Shown here: one piece after another, positions 35,346 through 43,881 of the stretch
Position numbering within the stretch: the first letter of the stretch is position 1
Layout of the letters: each line of letters starts with the position of its first letter
NCBI RefSeq assembly: GCF_030252325.1
Contig: NZ_CP126981.1
Coordinates: 496,001-560,000 of the forward strand
Length of the DNA: 64,000 bases
Origin: Candidatus Mycobacterium wuenschmannii
GTDB lineage: Bacteria > Actinomycetota > Actinomycetes > Mycobacteriales > Mycobacteriaceae
Direction of reading: 5' to 3'
Program-made: the position numbers and the translations under genes
Notes under the pieces: model-generated
Told to the model about the DNA's origin: nothing
Databases searched by the model: none
The model's input: the letters and a program-made list of their open reading frames with translations, nothing else

Positions 35346-36315
35346 CGCGGCCGGTATCCGTCGGCGACGGCTCGTCGTCCGTCGTCGCGACCTCGTCGGC
35401 GACTTCCTTGGCCCGCTTGACCAACCAGCGCCGCATCCGGTGGGCGTGCGTCCGCGGGGCCGGCCATGCCTCCTGGATGGCGGCGTTGAATTCGGCGCCC
35501 AACATGATCGAGAAGCCGCCGAAGAACGCGAACAGCAGAAAAGCGATCGGGGTGGCCAGCGCGCCGTAGGTGTAGCCAGTGCTGGTGATGTAGCGCAGAT
35601 AGATCCGCAGCCCGACGGTGGCGACAACGAAGGCGACGCTGGCCAGGGTCGCGCCGAAGATCAGCCGGTGAGTCGGCAGCGGGTCGGGCAGGGCGACCCG
35701 GTACAGCACGACGAGCGTTGCGATGAGTCCGGCCAACAGCACCGGGTAGTACCCGTACGCCAACACATCCTGCATCCGGTCGGGGATGAACTCGGCGAGC
35801 TTTCGCGGGCCGCGCACTAACAGCGGCGCGCTGATGATCACGAACAGCAGTGCCAACACATACAGGGCGAGTGCGTAAAACCGTTGCCGCACCGGATGCC
35901 GCAACGGGGTTTGATCGTGAGCCTCGACCACCGCGTCGACGAACGCCGACACCGCCGAGGACCCCGCCCACAGCGAGATCAGGAAGCCCAGCGACACCAC
36001 CTCGCCGCGGGCTCCGCCCTCGATGTCAGCGATGGTCGGCTCGATGATCTCGTGTACCACGCTCTGCGAGAAGATCTTGTTGGACAACGACACCAAGTAA
36101 TGCTCGATGCCGCCCATGGTGTCCGGGCCGAACAATGGGGCTACGTAGGCCAGGCTGCCCAGCAGTGCGAGCAACAGCGGCGGTAAGGACAGTGCCGACC
36201 AGAACGCCGCTCCGGCGGACTCCGAAAAGATGGAGTCGTCCCAACTCTTGGACAACGCGCGTTTGGTGGTGCGCCAGATTTGATGCCGCGACGGTTTCAC
36301 TGGAAGGTCGGTCAT
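35332..36315 (-). CDS. YihY/BrkB-family membrane protein (Rv2707-like)
   Basis: This 327-residue protein has about six hydrophobic segments and the YihY motifs SAGAAFWSALSLPPLLLALL near the start and GGFSIMLGAEFNAAIQEA near the end. The family includes BrkB and proteins once called RNase BN. Its real role is unsettled, with membrane homeostasis or transport proposed. The polar C-terminal 45 residues overlap the DUF3039 gene in antisense. Confidence 0.85.
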   Translation of the reverse strand: MTDLPVKPSRHQIWRTTKRALSKSWDDSIFSESAGAAFWSALSLPPLLLALLGSLAYVAPLFGPDTMGGIEHYLVSLSNKIFSQSVVHEIIEPTIADIEGGARGEVVSLGFLISLWAGSSAVSAFVDAVVEAHDQTPLRHPVRQRFYALALYVLALLFVIISAPLLVRGPRKLAEFIPDRMQDVLAYGYYPVLLAGLIATLVVLYRVALPDPLPTHRLIFGATLASVAFVVATVGLRIYLRYITSTGYTYGALATPIAFLLFAFFGGFSIMLGAEFNAAIQEAWPAPRTHAHRMRRWLVKRAKEVADEVATTDDEPSPTDTGRVSSS

Positions 36316-36378
36316 GACCCGTCAAGGATTACCGACGAACGCTGTTGCCGCCAGGTTTGCAGGTGGCGAGTCGTGTGA

Positions 36379-36576
36379 TTAAGCGTCGATCGGGTCGCCG
36401 CTGATTTCCAGCACGGCGGACAATTCGATCAGCTTCGCCTCATGCTCGTTGGCATGGTGCTGGCAGAAGAGGAGTTCTGCTCCGGAGGGCAGCTTGGCGC
36501 GAACCCGTGCAGCAGCACTGCATCGATCGCACCGATCAGCCCGGGTCAGTTCTGGACTGGTCAACGTTGCATTCAT
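36379..36576 (-). CDS. Small zinc-binding protein, DUF7455 type
   Basis: A 65-residue protein with RCDRCSAAARVRAKLPSGAE and LLFCQHHANEHEAKL, giving two zinc-ligand pairs (CxxC and CxHH). This matches the DUF7455 family often found near sigma-factor genes in actinobacteria. GGAG precedes the ATG. Function unknown. It is monocistronic as far as can be seen. Confidence 0.78.
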   Translation of the reverse strand: MNATLTSPELTRADRCDRCSAAARVRAKLPSGAELLFCQHHANEHEAKLIELSAVLEISGDPIDA

Positions 36577-36704
36577 GACTACTCCGTTCTGCCTTCTCTA
36601 CTGTCTCAGATGTCTGTGCTTTTGGCCGTCTTCACCGGGGGTTTACCGGCTGTGTCGTTTCTCACCTCGGTCGGCGGTTTAGGCCGTCGGGCAAGATGGT
36701 GCTT

Positions 36705-37064
36705 ATGAACCAGGGGTCTGCGGTGCTGCTCCATCTCTGCTCCGCTGACGACTGGTCAGCCGCTCAGGCTCAGGGCGAGCATCGGCCCGAGTCGCTCGCC
36801 GACGTTGGCTTCGTGCACCTGTCGACACCGGAGCAAGTGCACCTGCCGGCCAACCGCCTCTACCGCGGTCGCGACGACCTTGTTCTGCTGCACATCGATC
36901 CGTCTCATCTGGCTTCACCCATTCGTTGGGAACTAGGGGTAGCAACGGATCCGGAGTCGATGGTGTTCCCGCATCTCTACGGCCCCTTGCCCGTTGGCTC
37001 TGTGATCAGCGTCACCAGCTACCGCCCGGGCGCCGACGGAGCGTTCCCGTCGCTGGGTGCTTAG
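36705..37064 (+). CDS. DUF952 protein
   Basis: The 119-residue protein contains VLLHLCSADDWSAAQAQG, GFVHLSTPEQV, LLHIDPSHLASPIRWE and FPHLYGPLP, the conserved strings of DUF952, an ADP-ribosyl-transferase-like fold of unknown activity. ATG 36705 is preferred, but GTG 36699 and ATG 36696 are in frame; no clear ribosome-binding site decides. It overlaps the convergent RidA gene by four bases. Confidence 0.82.
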   Translation: MNQGSAVLLHLCSADDWSAAQAQGEHRPESLADVGFVHLSTPEQVHLPANRLYRGRDDLVLLHIDPSHLASPIRWELGVATDPESMVFPHLYGPLPVGSVISVTSYRPGADGAFPSLGA

Positions 37065-37426
37065 GCGTCGACCTCGATCTCGACGAGCAGGCCCGGCAGG
37101 ATCAGCGCGGCGACCTCGACCATGGTGGCGGCCGGGCGGATCCGACCGAAGATCTCGGCGTGCACGGCCGCGACCTCGCGCCAACGTCCGATGTCAGTGA
37201 CGAAGATGCGCGTGCGGACCACGTCGGCCAGCGTCGCGCCCGTTTCGCCGAGCGCAATCTCGATACGGCGCAACACGTCTCGCGCCTGTGCACCGATGTC
37301 GTCGGACGGCACCGCTGCGGTGGTGCCGGATACCGCGATCAGCGGGCCGACTCGCACGGCGCGCGAATAGCCCACGGTCGCCTCGAATGCGGTTCCCGAC
37401 GAGACCAGGATGCGGCTGGGTGACAT
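37061..37426 (-). CDS. RidA/YjgF-family protein (Rv2704-like)
   Basis: A 121-residue protein with the RidA core: SRAVRVGPLIAVSGTTA, VVRTRIFVTDIGRWREVA and a C-terminal RPAATMVEVAALILPGLLVE. The usual catalytic arginine position (RPA) is present, so imine/enamine deaminase activity is plausible. It lies just downstream of sigA on the same strand. TAGGTT lies six bases before its ATG, giving a likely independent leaderless transcript. Confidence 0.87.
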   Translation of the reverse strand: MSPSRILVSSGTAFEATVGYSRAVRVGPLIAVSGTTAAVPSDDIGAQARDVLRRIEIALGETGATLADVVRTRIFVTDIGRWREVAAVHAEIFGRIRPAATMVEVAALILPGLLVEIEVDA

Positions 37427-37432
37427 GGGGTC

Positions 37433-37438
37433 AACCTA
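37433..37438 (-). promoter_or_regulatory. -10 element, leaderless geometry, RidA gene
   Basis: TAGGTT on the minus strand lies six bases before the ATG at 37426. Confidence 0.5.
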
Positions 37439-37498
37439 GGACAGGGGACCACCCGGGCGCATCCGAATTAATTGCGCGACAGGGTCTTAACGACCGGC

Positions 37499-39013
37499 TT
37501 AGTCGAGGTAGTCGCGCAGCACCTGCGAGCGGCTGGGGTGCCGCAGCTTCGACATCGTCTTCGACTCGATCTGACGGATGCGCTCGCGCGTCACGCCGTA
37601 GACCTGACCGATCTCGTCGAGGGTGCGCGGCTGGCCGTCGGTGAGCCCGAAGCGCAGCCGTACGACGCCGGCCTCGCGCTCGGAGAGCGTCTCGAGCACC
37701 GACTGCAGCTGGTCCTGCAGCAGCGTGAACGACACGGCGTCGACGGCGACCACGGCTTCGCTGTCCTCGATGAAGTCACCGAGTTGGCTGTCGCCCTCGT
37801 CGCCGATGGTCTGGTCGAGCGAGATCGGCTCCCGGGCGTACTGCTGGATCTCCAGCACCTTTTCCGGGGTGATGTCCATTTCCTTGGCCAGCTCTTCGGG
37901 CGTGGGCTCGCGGCCCAGGTCCTGCAGCAGCTCGCGCTGGATGCGGCCCAGCTTGTTGATCACCTCGACCATGTGCACCGGGATACGGATGGTGCGGGCC
38001 TGGTCGGCCATGGCGCGGGTGATGGCCTGGCGGATCCACCAGGTTGCGTACGTGGAGAACTTGTAACCCTTTGTGTAGTCGAACTTTTCGACCGCACGGA
38101 TCAGACCGAGGTTGCCCTCCTGGATAAGGTCGAGGAAGGCCATGCCGCGGCCGGTGTAGCGCTTGGCCAGCGACACCACGAGTCGCAGGTTGGCTTCCAG
38201 CAGATGGTTTTTCGCGCGATCGCCGTCGCGGCAGATCCACTGGTAATCACGGCGTTGCGCGGCGGGAAGCTTCTCGCCCTTCTCCGTGAACTCGGTCATC
38301 AGCTGGGTGCAGTACAGGCCGGCTTCGATCCGCTTGGCCAGCTCGACTTCCTCTTCGGCGTTGAGCAGCGCCACCTTGCCGATCTGCTTGAGGTAGGCCC
38401 GGACCGAGTCGGCCGACGCGGTCAGCTCGGCATCCTTGCGGGCCTGCCGCAGAGCCTCGGACTCGTCCTCGTCCCAGACGAAATCGCCTGAGGCCTTGTC
38501 CTTTTCGCTCGGCTCGACGATTTCCTCTTCGTCGGACTCTTCCTCGGCGGGCTTGGCCGGCTTCTTCGCGGCCGCCTCATCGGTGCCGGACTTCGCGGCG
38601 TCGTCCGAGTCGTCGTCGGACTCGTCGGATGAGTCGTCTTCGAGATCCTCGAGATTCAGGTCCTCGTCGGCGAGATCGATTTCGTCGCCGGGTCCGTCGG
38701 CAAGGTCGTCGTTGTCGAGTTCCTGATCTTCGCCCTCGGCGTCGGTGGTCGTCGCCTCGGCGTCGTCGGCGCCCTTCGTGCTCGCCTTCTTGGGGCGGCC
38801 GCGGGCCGGAGCGGCTTTGGTGGCCGCGCTCTTGGTGGCGGTACGGGTCTTGGTGGCCGTAGCGGCCTTGGCTGCCTTTGCCGGTGCCTTGGCTGCAGTC
38901 TTGGTGGCGGAGCCGTTGGTGGCCTTGGCCGGCGAACGCTTGGCCGCGGGTGCTTTGGCGGCGGTGCGCTTCACCGGCTCATCGGTCGCCGGTCGTGCTT
39001 TGGTCGCTGCCAC
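37499..39013 (-). CDS. sigA: SigA, principal sigma factor
   Basis: This 504-residue group 1 sigma factor has a long Ala/Lys-rich and then acidic N-terminus (region 1.1 and spacer, about 1-200). Region 1.2 is [20 protein letters not shown]; regions 2.1-2.4 contain [20 protein letters not shown]; region 4.2 is [17 protein letters not shown]. It directs housekeeping transcription. The GTG at 39013 (VAATKAR) is chosen because it matches the M. tuberculosis start and GAAGGGG precedes it; an upstream ATG would add eight residues. Confidence 0.97.
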   Translation of the reverse strand: MAATKARPATDEPVKRTAAKAPAAKRSPAKATNGSATKTAAKAPAKAAKAATATKTRTATKSAATKAAPARGRPKKASTKGADDAEATTTDAEGEDQELDNDDLADGPGDEIDLADEDLNLEDLEDDSSDESDDDSDDAAKSGTDEAAAKKPAKPAEEESDEEEIVEPSEKDKASGDFVWDEDESEALRQARKDAELTASADSVRAYLKQIGKVALLNAEEEVELAKRIEAGLYCTQLMTEFTEKGEKLPAAQRRDYQWICRDGDRAKNHLLEANLRLVVSLAKRYTGRGMAFLDLIQEGNLGLIRAVEKFDYTKGYKFSTYATWWIRQAITRAMADQARTIRIPVHMVEVINKLGRIQRELLQDLGREPTPEELAKEMDITPEKVLEIQQYAREPISLDQTIGDEGDSQLGDFIEDSEAVVAVDAVSFTLLQDQLQSVLETLSEREAGVVRLRFGLTDGQPRTLDEIGQVYGVTRERIRQIESKTMSKLRHPSRSQVLRDYLD

Positions 39014-39036
39014 GTAAACCCCTTCGGTAGAACTCA

Positions 39037-39069
39037 CTTCCGGTGGCCGTAGGCATGCTCAACCGGAAG
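39037..39069. repeat. Inverted repeat in the sigA leader region
   Basis: CTTCCGGT (39037-39044) and ACCGGAAG (39062-39069) are perfect inverted copies with a 17-base spacer, 24 bases upstream of the sigA start. It could be a leader hairpin or an operator. Confidence 0.5.
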
Positions 39070-39191
39070 ACGTCAGCTATGTCAGATGTCGGCGTCGATT
39101 ATCAGGGTGGATATTCGCCGCTATCTCCTCGTGCGGCTGCCGGTGACCATTGTAACGACAGCGCGGCTACACCCCCGCCAGAGAGCGCAAA

Positions 39192-39998
39192 TCAGTGGGT
39201 CACGTCGCGCGTCGCCGCCATCGCCGCGCCGACGATTCCGGCGGAATTCTGCAGGGCCGCGGCGACCACCGGGGTGCGATTCTTCAGCAGCGGGACCCAT
39301 TTGTCGGCCTTGCGGCTGATTCCGCCGCCCGCGATGAACAATTCGGGGCACATCGCGTTCTCAATGGCGATCAGCACCCGCGTCACCTGCTTGGCCCACT
39401 TCTCGAAGCTCCAGCCCTTTCGGTCGCGGACAGACGACGCGGCGCGGTGCTCGGCCTCCTTGCCGCCCACTTCGAGATGGCCGAACTCGGTGTTGGGCAG
39501 CAATATCCCGTTGTGAATGACCGCCGATCCGATCCCGGTGCCGAATGTGAGCAGCACCACGACGCCCCCGGTGTCCTTGCCGGCCCCGTAACGCTGCTCG
39601 GCCAGTCCGGCCGCGTCGGCGTCGTTGAGCACGACCACCTCCTGGCCGTTCAAGCCGGCGCTGATGATGTCGCGGGCGTTGGTGCCGATCCACTTCTTGT
39701 CGACGTTGGCGGCGGTACGCACGATCCCGTCGGTGACGACGCCGGGGTACGTCACGCCGAGCGGCCCGGTCCAGCCGAACTCGTGGACGACGGCCGCGAT
39801 CGTCTCGGCGACGGCCTTGGGGGTGGCCGGTTGCGGTGTCAGCAGCTTGTAGCGGTCGCCGACGAGTTCCCCGGTGTCCAGGTCGACGATGCCGCCCTTG
39901 ATCCCGCTGCCACCGACGTCGATGCCGAATCCGCGCCGGGCCGGTGTGACGGACCCGCCGCTCGACGGTGCGGGGCTTGTCGAGTCGGAACTGGTCAT
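39192..39998 (-). CDS. ppgK: PpgK, polyphosphate glucokinase
   Basis: A 268-residue ROK-fold kinase: GIDVGGSGIKGGIVDLDTG phosphate-binding start, VGVVVLLTFGTGIGSA-type adenosine region, and EFGHLEVGGKEAEHRAA, the catalytic/metal region. It phosphorylates glucose with polyphosphate or ATP. GAGGAG precedes the ATG at 39998; an extension by 11 codons is possible but has no signal. It lies upstream of sigA on the same strand. Confidence 0.93.
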   Translation of the reverse strand: MTSSDSTSPAPSSGGSVTPARRGFGIDVGGSGIKGGIVDLDTGELVGDRYKLLTPQPATPKAVAETIAAVVHEFGWTGPLGVTYPGVVTDGIVRTAANVDKKWIGTNARDIISAGLNGQEVVVLNDADAAGLAEQRYGAGKDTGGVVVLLTFGTGIGSAVIHNGILLPNTEFGHLEVGGKEAEHRAASSVRDRKGWSFEKWAKQVTRVLIAIENAMCPELFIAGGGISRKADKWVPLLKNRTPVVAAALQNSAGIVGAAMAATRDVTH

Positions 39999-40078
39999 CG
40001 AATCTCCTCGGCGGACGTAGGCGTCGACCAAACCCTAGTGCGTGGCTGGACGGCCGGTAGCTGTGATGCGATGGATCG

Positions 40079-40945
40079 GTGAGCACACCTGAGAATCACC
40101 CGGCGCAGCTTCGGGCGGTGGCCGAGTCGCTGGCCACCGAGGCGGCCGAATTCGTCCGCCGACGGCGCGCGGAGGTGTTCGGCTCCGACGCGGGCGCCGA
40201 CGGCGACGACGCGGTGCGATCCAAGACAACCCCGACCGACCCGGTCACCGTCGTCGACACCGACACCGAGCGGCTCCTGCGTGATCGGTTGGCGCACTTG
40301 AGATCCGGTGACGCGGTGCTCGGCGAGGAGATCGGGGGACCGGCAAGCGTCGCGCCGGGCGCCGTCACCTGGGTGCTGGACCCCATCGACGGCACGGTGA
40401 ACTTCGTCTACGGCATCCCGGCGTACGCGGTGTCGGTCGCGGCGCAGATCGACGGCGTTTCGGTGGCCGGCGCGGTCGCCGACGTGGTCGGCGGGCGGCT
40501 GTACTCGGCGGGGGCCGGCCTGGGCGCGCACGTCACCGACGCCGACGGCACCCGCCGGCTGCGGTGCAGCGCCGTCGACGACCTGTCGCGGGCGTTGGTG
40601 GGCACCGGGTTCGCCTACTCGCAGCGCCGCCGGACGGTGCAGGCGACGCTGGTGTCCAGCGTGCTGCCGAAGGTGCGCGACGTGCGCCGAATCGGTTCTG
40701 CGGCACTGGATCTGTGCATGGTCGCGGCCGGACGGCTGGACGCCTACTACGAGCACGGTCTGCACGTATGGGACCTGGCAGCCGGGTCGCTCATTGCGAC
40801 CGAGGCGGGTGCCCGGGTGCTGTTGCCTGATCACGGCGACCCGGCGGGCAACGCCGCCCTGGTGGTCGCCGCCGCACCCGGGGTCGTCGATGCGCTGCTG
40901 GCGACGCTCGGCGAATTCGGCGGCCTGGCACCGATTCCCGGCTGA
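40079..40945 (+). CDS. suhB: SuhB, inositol-1-monophosphatase
   Basis: The 288-residue protein has the Mg-dependent IMPase motifs LGEEIGG (metal glutamate), WVLDPIDGTVNFVYG and HVWDLAAGSLIATEAGA. It dephosphorylates inositol-1-phosphate for phosphatidylinositol, mannosides and mycothiol. The GTG start at 40079 is divergent from ppgK. Its stop is five bases from the convergent stop of cei. Confidence 0.95.
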   Translation: MSTPENHPAQLRAVAESLATEAAEFVRRRRAEVFGSDAGADGDDAVRSKTTPTDPVTVVDTDTERLLRDRLAHLRSGDAVLGEEIGGPASVAPGAVTWVLDPIDGTVNFVYGIPAYAVSVAAQIDGVSVAGAVADVVGGRLYSAGAGLGAHVTDADGTRRLRCSAVDDLSRALVGTGFAYSQRRRTVQATLVSSVLPKVRDVRRIGSAALDLCMVAAGRLDAYYEHGLHVWDLAAGSLIATEAGARVLLPDHGDPAGNAALVVAAAPGVVDALLATLGEFGGLAPIPG

Positions 40946-40950
40946 CGGGG

Positions 40951-41601
40951 TCAGCAGGTGCCGGCGTGGATCTTTGTCAGCAGCGCGGAGTCGGCCGCCT
41001 CGGAGTCGCCGCGCTTGAGACCCGCCAGCACCGACGCGATGTCGTCGCTGTGCGCCAAGGCGCTGAACTCGGTGCCGATCGCCAGGTCGACGGAGTCGTC
41101 GGTGCGGTCGTCGCGGTACAGCTCCGCGCAGGGCGCGACCAGCCACACCGCAGCCGCGCCCGCCTGTCCGGCCTCGCCGAAGCGGATCTGCCCCTGGCAG
41201 TTCAGCCGCGTCTTGGCGTAGACGGGGTCATTGGCGGCGGTCGGCTGCGCGAACCCCAGATCCTTGAGCGCGCCGGCGACGTCGGCGGCCTGACCCCCGC
41301 GTCCGCTGGCGTTCAGGACGCGGACCTTGGCGTCGGCCAGTTTGGCCGGTGCGACGTTGATCATCGTGCTGCGCGACACCGCGCTGCCCAGGTGTGGCAG
41401 GGCCGGATCGGCCTGCTCCGGGGGTGCGTTGCAGACCGTGGCCTCGTGCACTTCGGTTGGGCGGGTCAGGGCGATCGTCCACACCACGGCGCTGGCCACC
41501 AGCAGCACCACCAGCAGGGCGATTGCCGGGCGGGCGTTGCGGCGCCGGAACGGGCGACCGTGCTTGTCGAACGCTGTGCCTTCAGTGATGTGCGCGACCA
41601 C
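40951..41601 (-). CDS. cei: Cei, cell-envelope integrity protein (LytR_C domain)
   Basis: The 216-residue protein has a short cytosolic start, one membrane helix at about residues 27-47 (IALLVVLLVASAVVWTIAL) and an extracytoplasmic LytR_C-like domain with KVRVLNASGRGGQAADVAG. It has the same length and position as Rv2700 (Cei), needed for envelope integrity and virulence in M. tuberculosis. The GTG start has TAGAGT six bases upstream, and a CRP-type site is centred at -62.5 from that predicted transcription start. Confidence 0.9.
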   Translation of the reverse strand: MVAHITEGTAFDKHGRPFRRRNARPAIALLVVLLVASAVVWTIALTRPTEVHEATVCNAPPEQADPALPHLGSAVSRSTMINVAPAKLADAKVRVLNASGRGGQAADVAGALKDLGFAQPTAANDPVYAKTRLNCQGQIRFGEAGQAGAAAVWLVAPCAELYRDDRTDDSVDLAIGTEFSALAHSDDIASVLAGLKRGDSEAADSALLTKIHAGTC

Positions 41602-41607
41602 GTACGC

Positions 41608-41613
41608 ACTCTA
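41608..41613 (-). promoter_or_regulatory. -10 element, leaderless geometry, cei
   Basis: TAGAGT on the minus strand lies six bases before the GTG at 41601. Confidence 0.5.
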
Positions 41614-41655
41614 AAGCGCCAGGTTTAGCGGGAGGTAGCGCGGCTAAATAGGCGT

Positions 41656-41671
41656 TGTGACGTAAATCACA
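41656..41671. promoter_or_regulatory. CRP-type binding site between cei and the DUF4193 gene
   Basis: TGTGACGTAAATCACA is a perfect TGTGA-N6-TCACA site, the consensus of CRP (Rv3676) in mycobacteria. It is centred 62.5 bases upstream of the predicted leaderless cei start and 114 bases upstream of the DUF4193 ATG. Confidence 0.8.
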
Positions 41672-41777
41672 CTTGAACACCCTGCGATACGGGCACGAAT
41701 CGTTTTGCGGATGCGTTCGACGCTGGTACAAAGCTTTGCTTGCAGGGAAACCTTGCAGGGTTACGAGGGGACAGAAG

Positions 41778-42080
41778 ATGGCTACCGATTACGACGCTCC
41801 ACGGCGTACCGAGACCGACGACGTTTCAGAGGACTCTCTCGAAGAGCTCAAGGCACGGCGAAACGAGGCGGCGTCGGCGGTGGTCGACGTCGACGAGTCA
41901 GAGTCCGCGGAGTCGTTCGAGCTGCCCGGGGCCGATCTGTCCGGCGAAGAGCTGTCCGTCCGGGTGATCCCCAAGCAGGCCGACGAGTTCACCTGCTCGA
42001 GCTGCTTCCTCGTCCAGCACCGCAGCCGTCTGGCCAGCGAAAAGGGCGGCGTGATGATCTGTACCGACTGCGCGGCCTGA
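41778..42080 (+). CDS. DUF4193 protein (Rv2699c-like)
   Basis: A 100-residue acidic protein beginning MATDYDAPRRTETDDVSEDS. It ends in a zinc-ribbon-like pair, FTCSSCFLVQHRSRLA and MICTDCAA (two CxxC). The DUF4193 family is small, actinobacterial and essential or highly expressed in mycobacteria; biochemical role unknown. ACGAGGGG lies about 8 bases before the ATG. The 176-base upstream region holds a CRP site and a direct repeat TTGCAGGG. Confidence 0.87.
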   Translation: MATDYDAPRRTETDDVSEDSLEELKARRNEAASAVVDVDESESAESFELPGADLSGEELSVRVIPKQADEFTCSSCFLVQHRSRLASEKGGVMICTDCAA

Positions 42081-42083
42081 CCG

Positions 42084-42560
42084 CTAACTGCGCAATGCCG
42101 ACAACACCCGCTCGGGGTGGCGGGTGCTCACCAGCCAGTAGGGCGTCGGGTCGTCCTCATCGTCCAGCACCACCAGCACCATCGGCCCGGCCCAGCCTCG
42201 ATGCAGCACGTAGGCGGCCGGGTCGAGCTGGCGCCCCAATGCTGCAGACTTGGCCGACCGTGGAATCTCGGCGGTGCGGGCGATGACGGCGGTGGGCAGG
42301 TGTGCCTCGCCGGCCCACAACTCGACTCCATCGTCGTCGGCGGTCACCCGAATCTCGATGCGGCCCAGCCACAACAGCGCGCCCGCGGCGACGACGAACA
42401 ATACGGCGAAGGGGAGCCAGTCCGGCAGGCTCGGCACGCCCATGTTGACTTCGACCGCAATCAGCGCGGCCAGCCCGAAACCCAGTGGCCACCACCACCA
42501 CGGCACCCACAAACGCTCGCTGTACCGCACGGTTTGCGGCGCGACTGGCGTCCCTGACAC
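42084..42560 (-). CDS. DUF3093 membrane protein
   Basis: The 158-residue protein contains [20 protein letters not shown] (membrane helix 1), a second helix at about 48-65 and a beta-rich soluble end with [20 protein letters not shown], all typical of DUF3093. Function unknown. The GTG start has TACCCT seven bases upstream. It is separated from dut by only 25 bases and converges on the DUF4193 gene. Confidence 0.87.
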   Translation of the reverse strand: MSGTPVAPQTVRYSERLWVPWWWWPLGFGLAALIAVEVNMGVPSLPDWLPFAVLFVVAAGALLWLGRIEIRVTADDDGVELWAGEAHLPTAVIARTAEIPRSAKSAALGRQLDPAAYVLHRGWAGPMVLVVLDDEDDPTPYWLVSTRHPERVLSALRS

Positions 42561-42567
42561 GCGGTCA

Positions 42568-42577
42568 AGGGTAATCT
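42568..42577. promoter_or_regulatory. Overlapping divergent -10 elements of dut and the DUF3093 gene
   Basis: TACCCT on the minus strand (42573-42568) is seven bases before the DUF3093 GTG. TAATCT on the plus strand (42572-42577) is eight bases before the dut GTG. The two hexamers share two bases, so the promoters cannot be occupied at the same time. Confidence 0.5.
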
Positions 42578-42585
42578 GTGCCCCC

Positions 42586-43050
42586 GTGTCGACCAGTCTG
42601 GCGGTTGTTCGTCTCGATCCCGGGCTTCCGCTGCCCGCCCGGGCCCATCACGGCGATGCCGGCGTGGATCTTTACAGCGCGGAGGACGTCGAGTTGGCGC
42701 CCGGTCACCGGGCGCTGGTGGCAACGGGGATCGCGGTGGCTATTCCGGTCGGGATGGTGGGTCTGGTGCATCCGCGATCCGGATTGGCTGCGCGGGTGGG
42801 ACTTTCGATCGTCAACAGCCCCGGCACCGTCGATGCGGGTTACCGTGGTGAGATCAAGGTCTCATTGATCAACTTCGACCCCGTGACGCCGATCAAGGTC
42901 AACCGCGGTGATCGCATCGCGCAGCTGCTGGTGCAGCGCGTCGAACTGGTCGACCTCGTCGAGGTGTCGTCGTTCGACGAGGCTGGGCTGGCCGATACCT
43001 CTCGTGGCGACGGCGGCCACGGCTCCTCCGGCGGACATGCGAGTTTGTGA
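42586..43050 (+). CDS. dut: Dut, deoxyuridine triphosphatase
   Basis: This 154-residue dUTPase has all five motifs: [38 protein letters not shown] and the C-terminal P-loop-like [10 protein letters not shown]. The trimeric enzyme hydrolyses dUTP to dUMP. The GTG start gives exactly the M. tuberculosis length and is close to a TAATCT -10, so the mRNA is probably leaderless or has two leader bases. Confidence 0.97.
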   Translation: MSTSLAVVRLDPGLPLPARAHHGDAGVDLYSAEDVELAPGHRALVATGIAVAIPVGMVGLVHPRSGLAARVGLSIVNSPGTVDAGYRGEIKVSLINFDPVTPIKVNRGDRIAQLLVQRVELVDLVEVSSFDEAGLADTSRGDGGHGSSGGHASL

Positions 43051-43110
43051 CCGCCGACGACGATAGACAGGACAGAGTGATCCTGAAAGGCAGGAGGGGC
43101 GGCGCAGGCC

Positions 43111-43881
43111 ATGGCATTTGGCAGACGTAAATCCAAAGACGACTCGGTCGACGAGCCGGAAACCCCTGCTGCGCAACGGAAGCCGGACACGCCGGTAGAG
43201 GTTCCAGTAGACACCGATGATCTCGACGGCCCGTTCGACATCGAGGACTTCGACGAGTCGGCGATCGCCACCGCGGGCCGCCTCGACCTCGGCTCGGTGC
43301 TCGTACCGCTACCGCCCGCGGCGCAGTTGCAGGTCGAGCTCACCGAGAACGGCGTCCCGAGCGCGGTGTGGGTGGTCACGGCCAACGGCCGCTTCACCAT
43401 CGCGGCCTATGCCGCTCCCAAGACGGGCGGACTGTGGCGGGAGGTGGCCGGCGAGCTCGCCGACTCGCTGCGCAACGACGGGGCCGAGGTGACCATCCAG
43501 GACGGTCGTTGGGGCCGCGAGGTGGTCGGCACCGCGACCGGGGCCGTGCGCTTCATCGGGGTAGACGGTTATCGCTGGATGATCCGCTGCGTGGTCAACG
43601 GCTCCGCCGAGAGCATCGATGCGCTCACCGAAGAGGCGCGAAACGCGTTGCTGGACACGGTGATTCGACGGGGTGACACCCCGCTGCCGGTGCGCACCCC
43701 GCTGCCGGTGCAGCTGCCCGAGCCGATGGCGTCACAGCTGCGCGACGCCGCGGCGGCGCAGGGCACCGCCGTTGACCAGCCGGTCGGGCCGCCGACAGAT
43801 GCAGCCGGCGAGGACACCCCGCCGGAACGTCGCAGTGCCTCCGGGTCGGCGATGCAGCAGCTGCGCGGTACCGGCAACTAG
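43111..43881 (+). CDS. DUF3710 protein (Rv2696c-like)
   Basis: A 256-residue protein: MAFGRRKSKDD start, an acidic linker with GPFDIEDFDE, and a conserved core with LDLGSVLVPLPPAAQLQVEL and GVDGYRWMIRCVVNG, matching DUF3710. The last 60 residues are Pro/Ala-rich and disordered. Function unknown. CAGGAGGGG precedes the ATG. It follows dut and its stop overlaps the convergent hydrolase by four bases. Confidence 0.85.
   Translation: MAFGRRKSKDDSVDEPETPAAQRKPDTPVEVPVDTDDLDGPFDIEDFDESAIATAGRLDLGSVLVPLPPAAQLQVELTENGVPSAVWVVTANGRFTIAAYAAPKTGGLWREVAGELADSLRNDGAEVTIQDGRWGREVVGTATGAVRFIGVDGYRWMIRCVVNGSAESIDALTEEARNALLDTVIRRGDTPLPVRTPLPVQLPEPMASQLRDAAAAQGTAVDQPVGPPTDAAGEDTPPERRSASGSAMQQLRGTGN

Noticed and set aside
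37005..37020. CRP-like sequence TGTGATCAGCGTCACC
   Set aside because: It lies inside the DUF952 coding region far from a start and has an imperfect right half-site.
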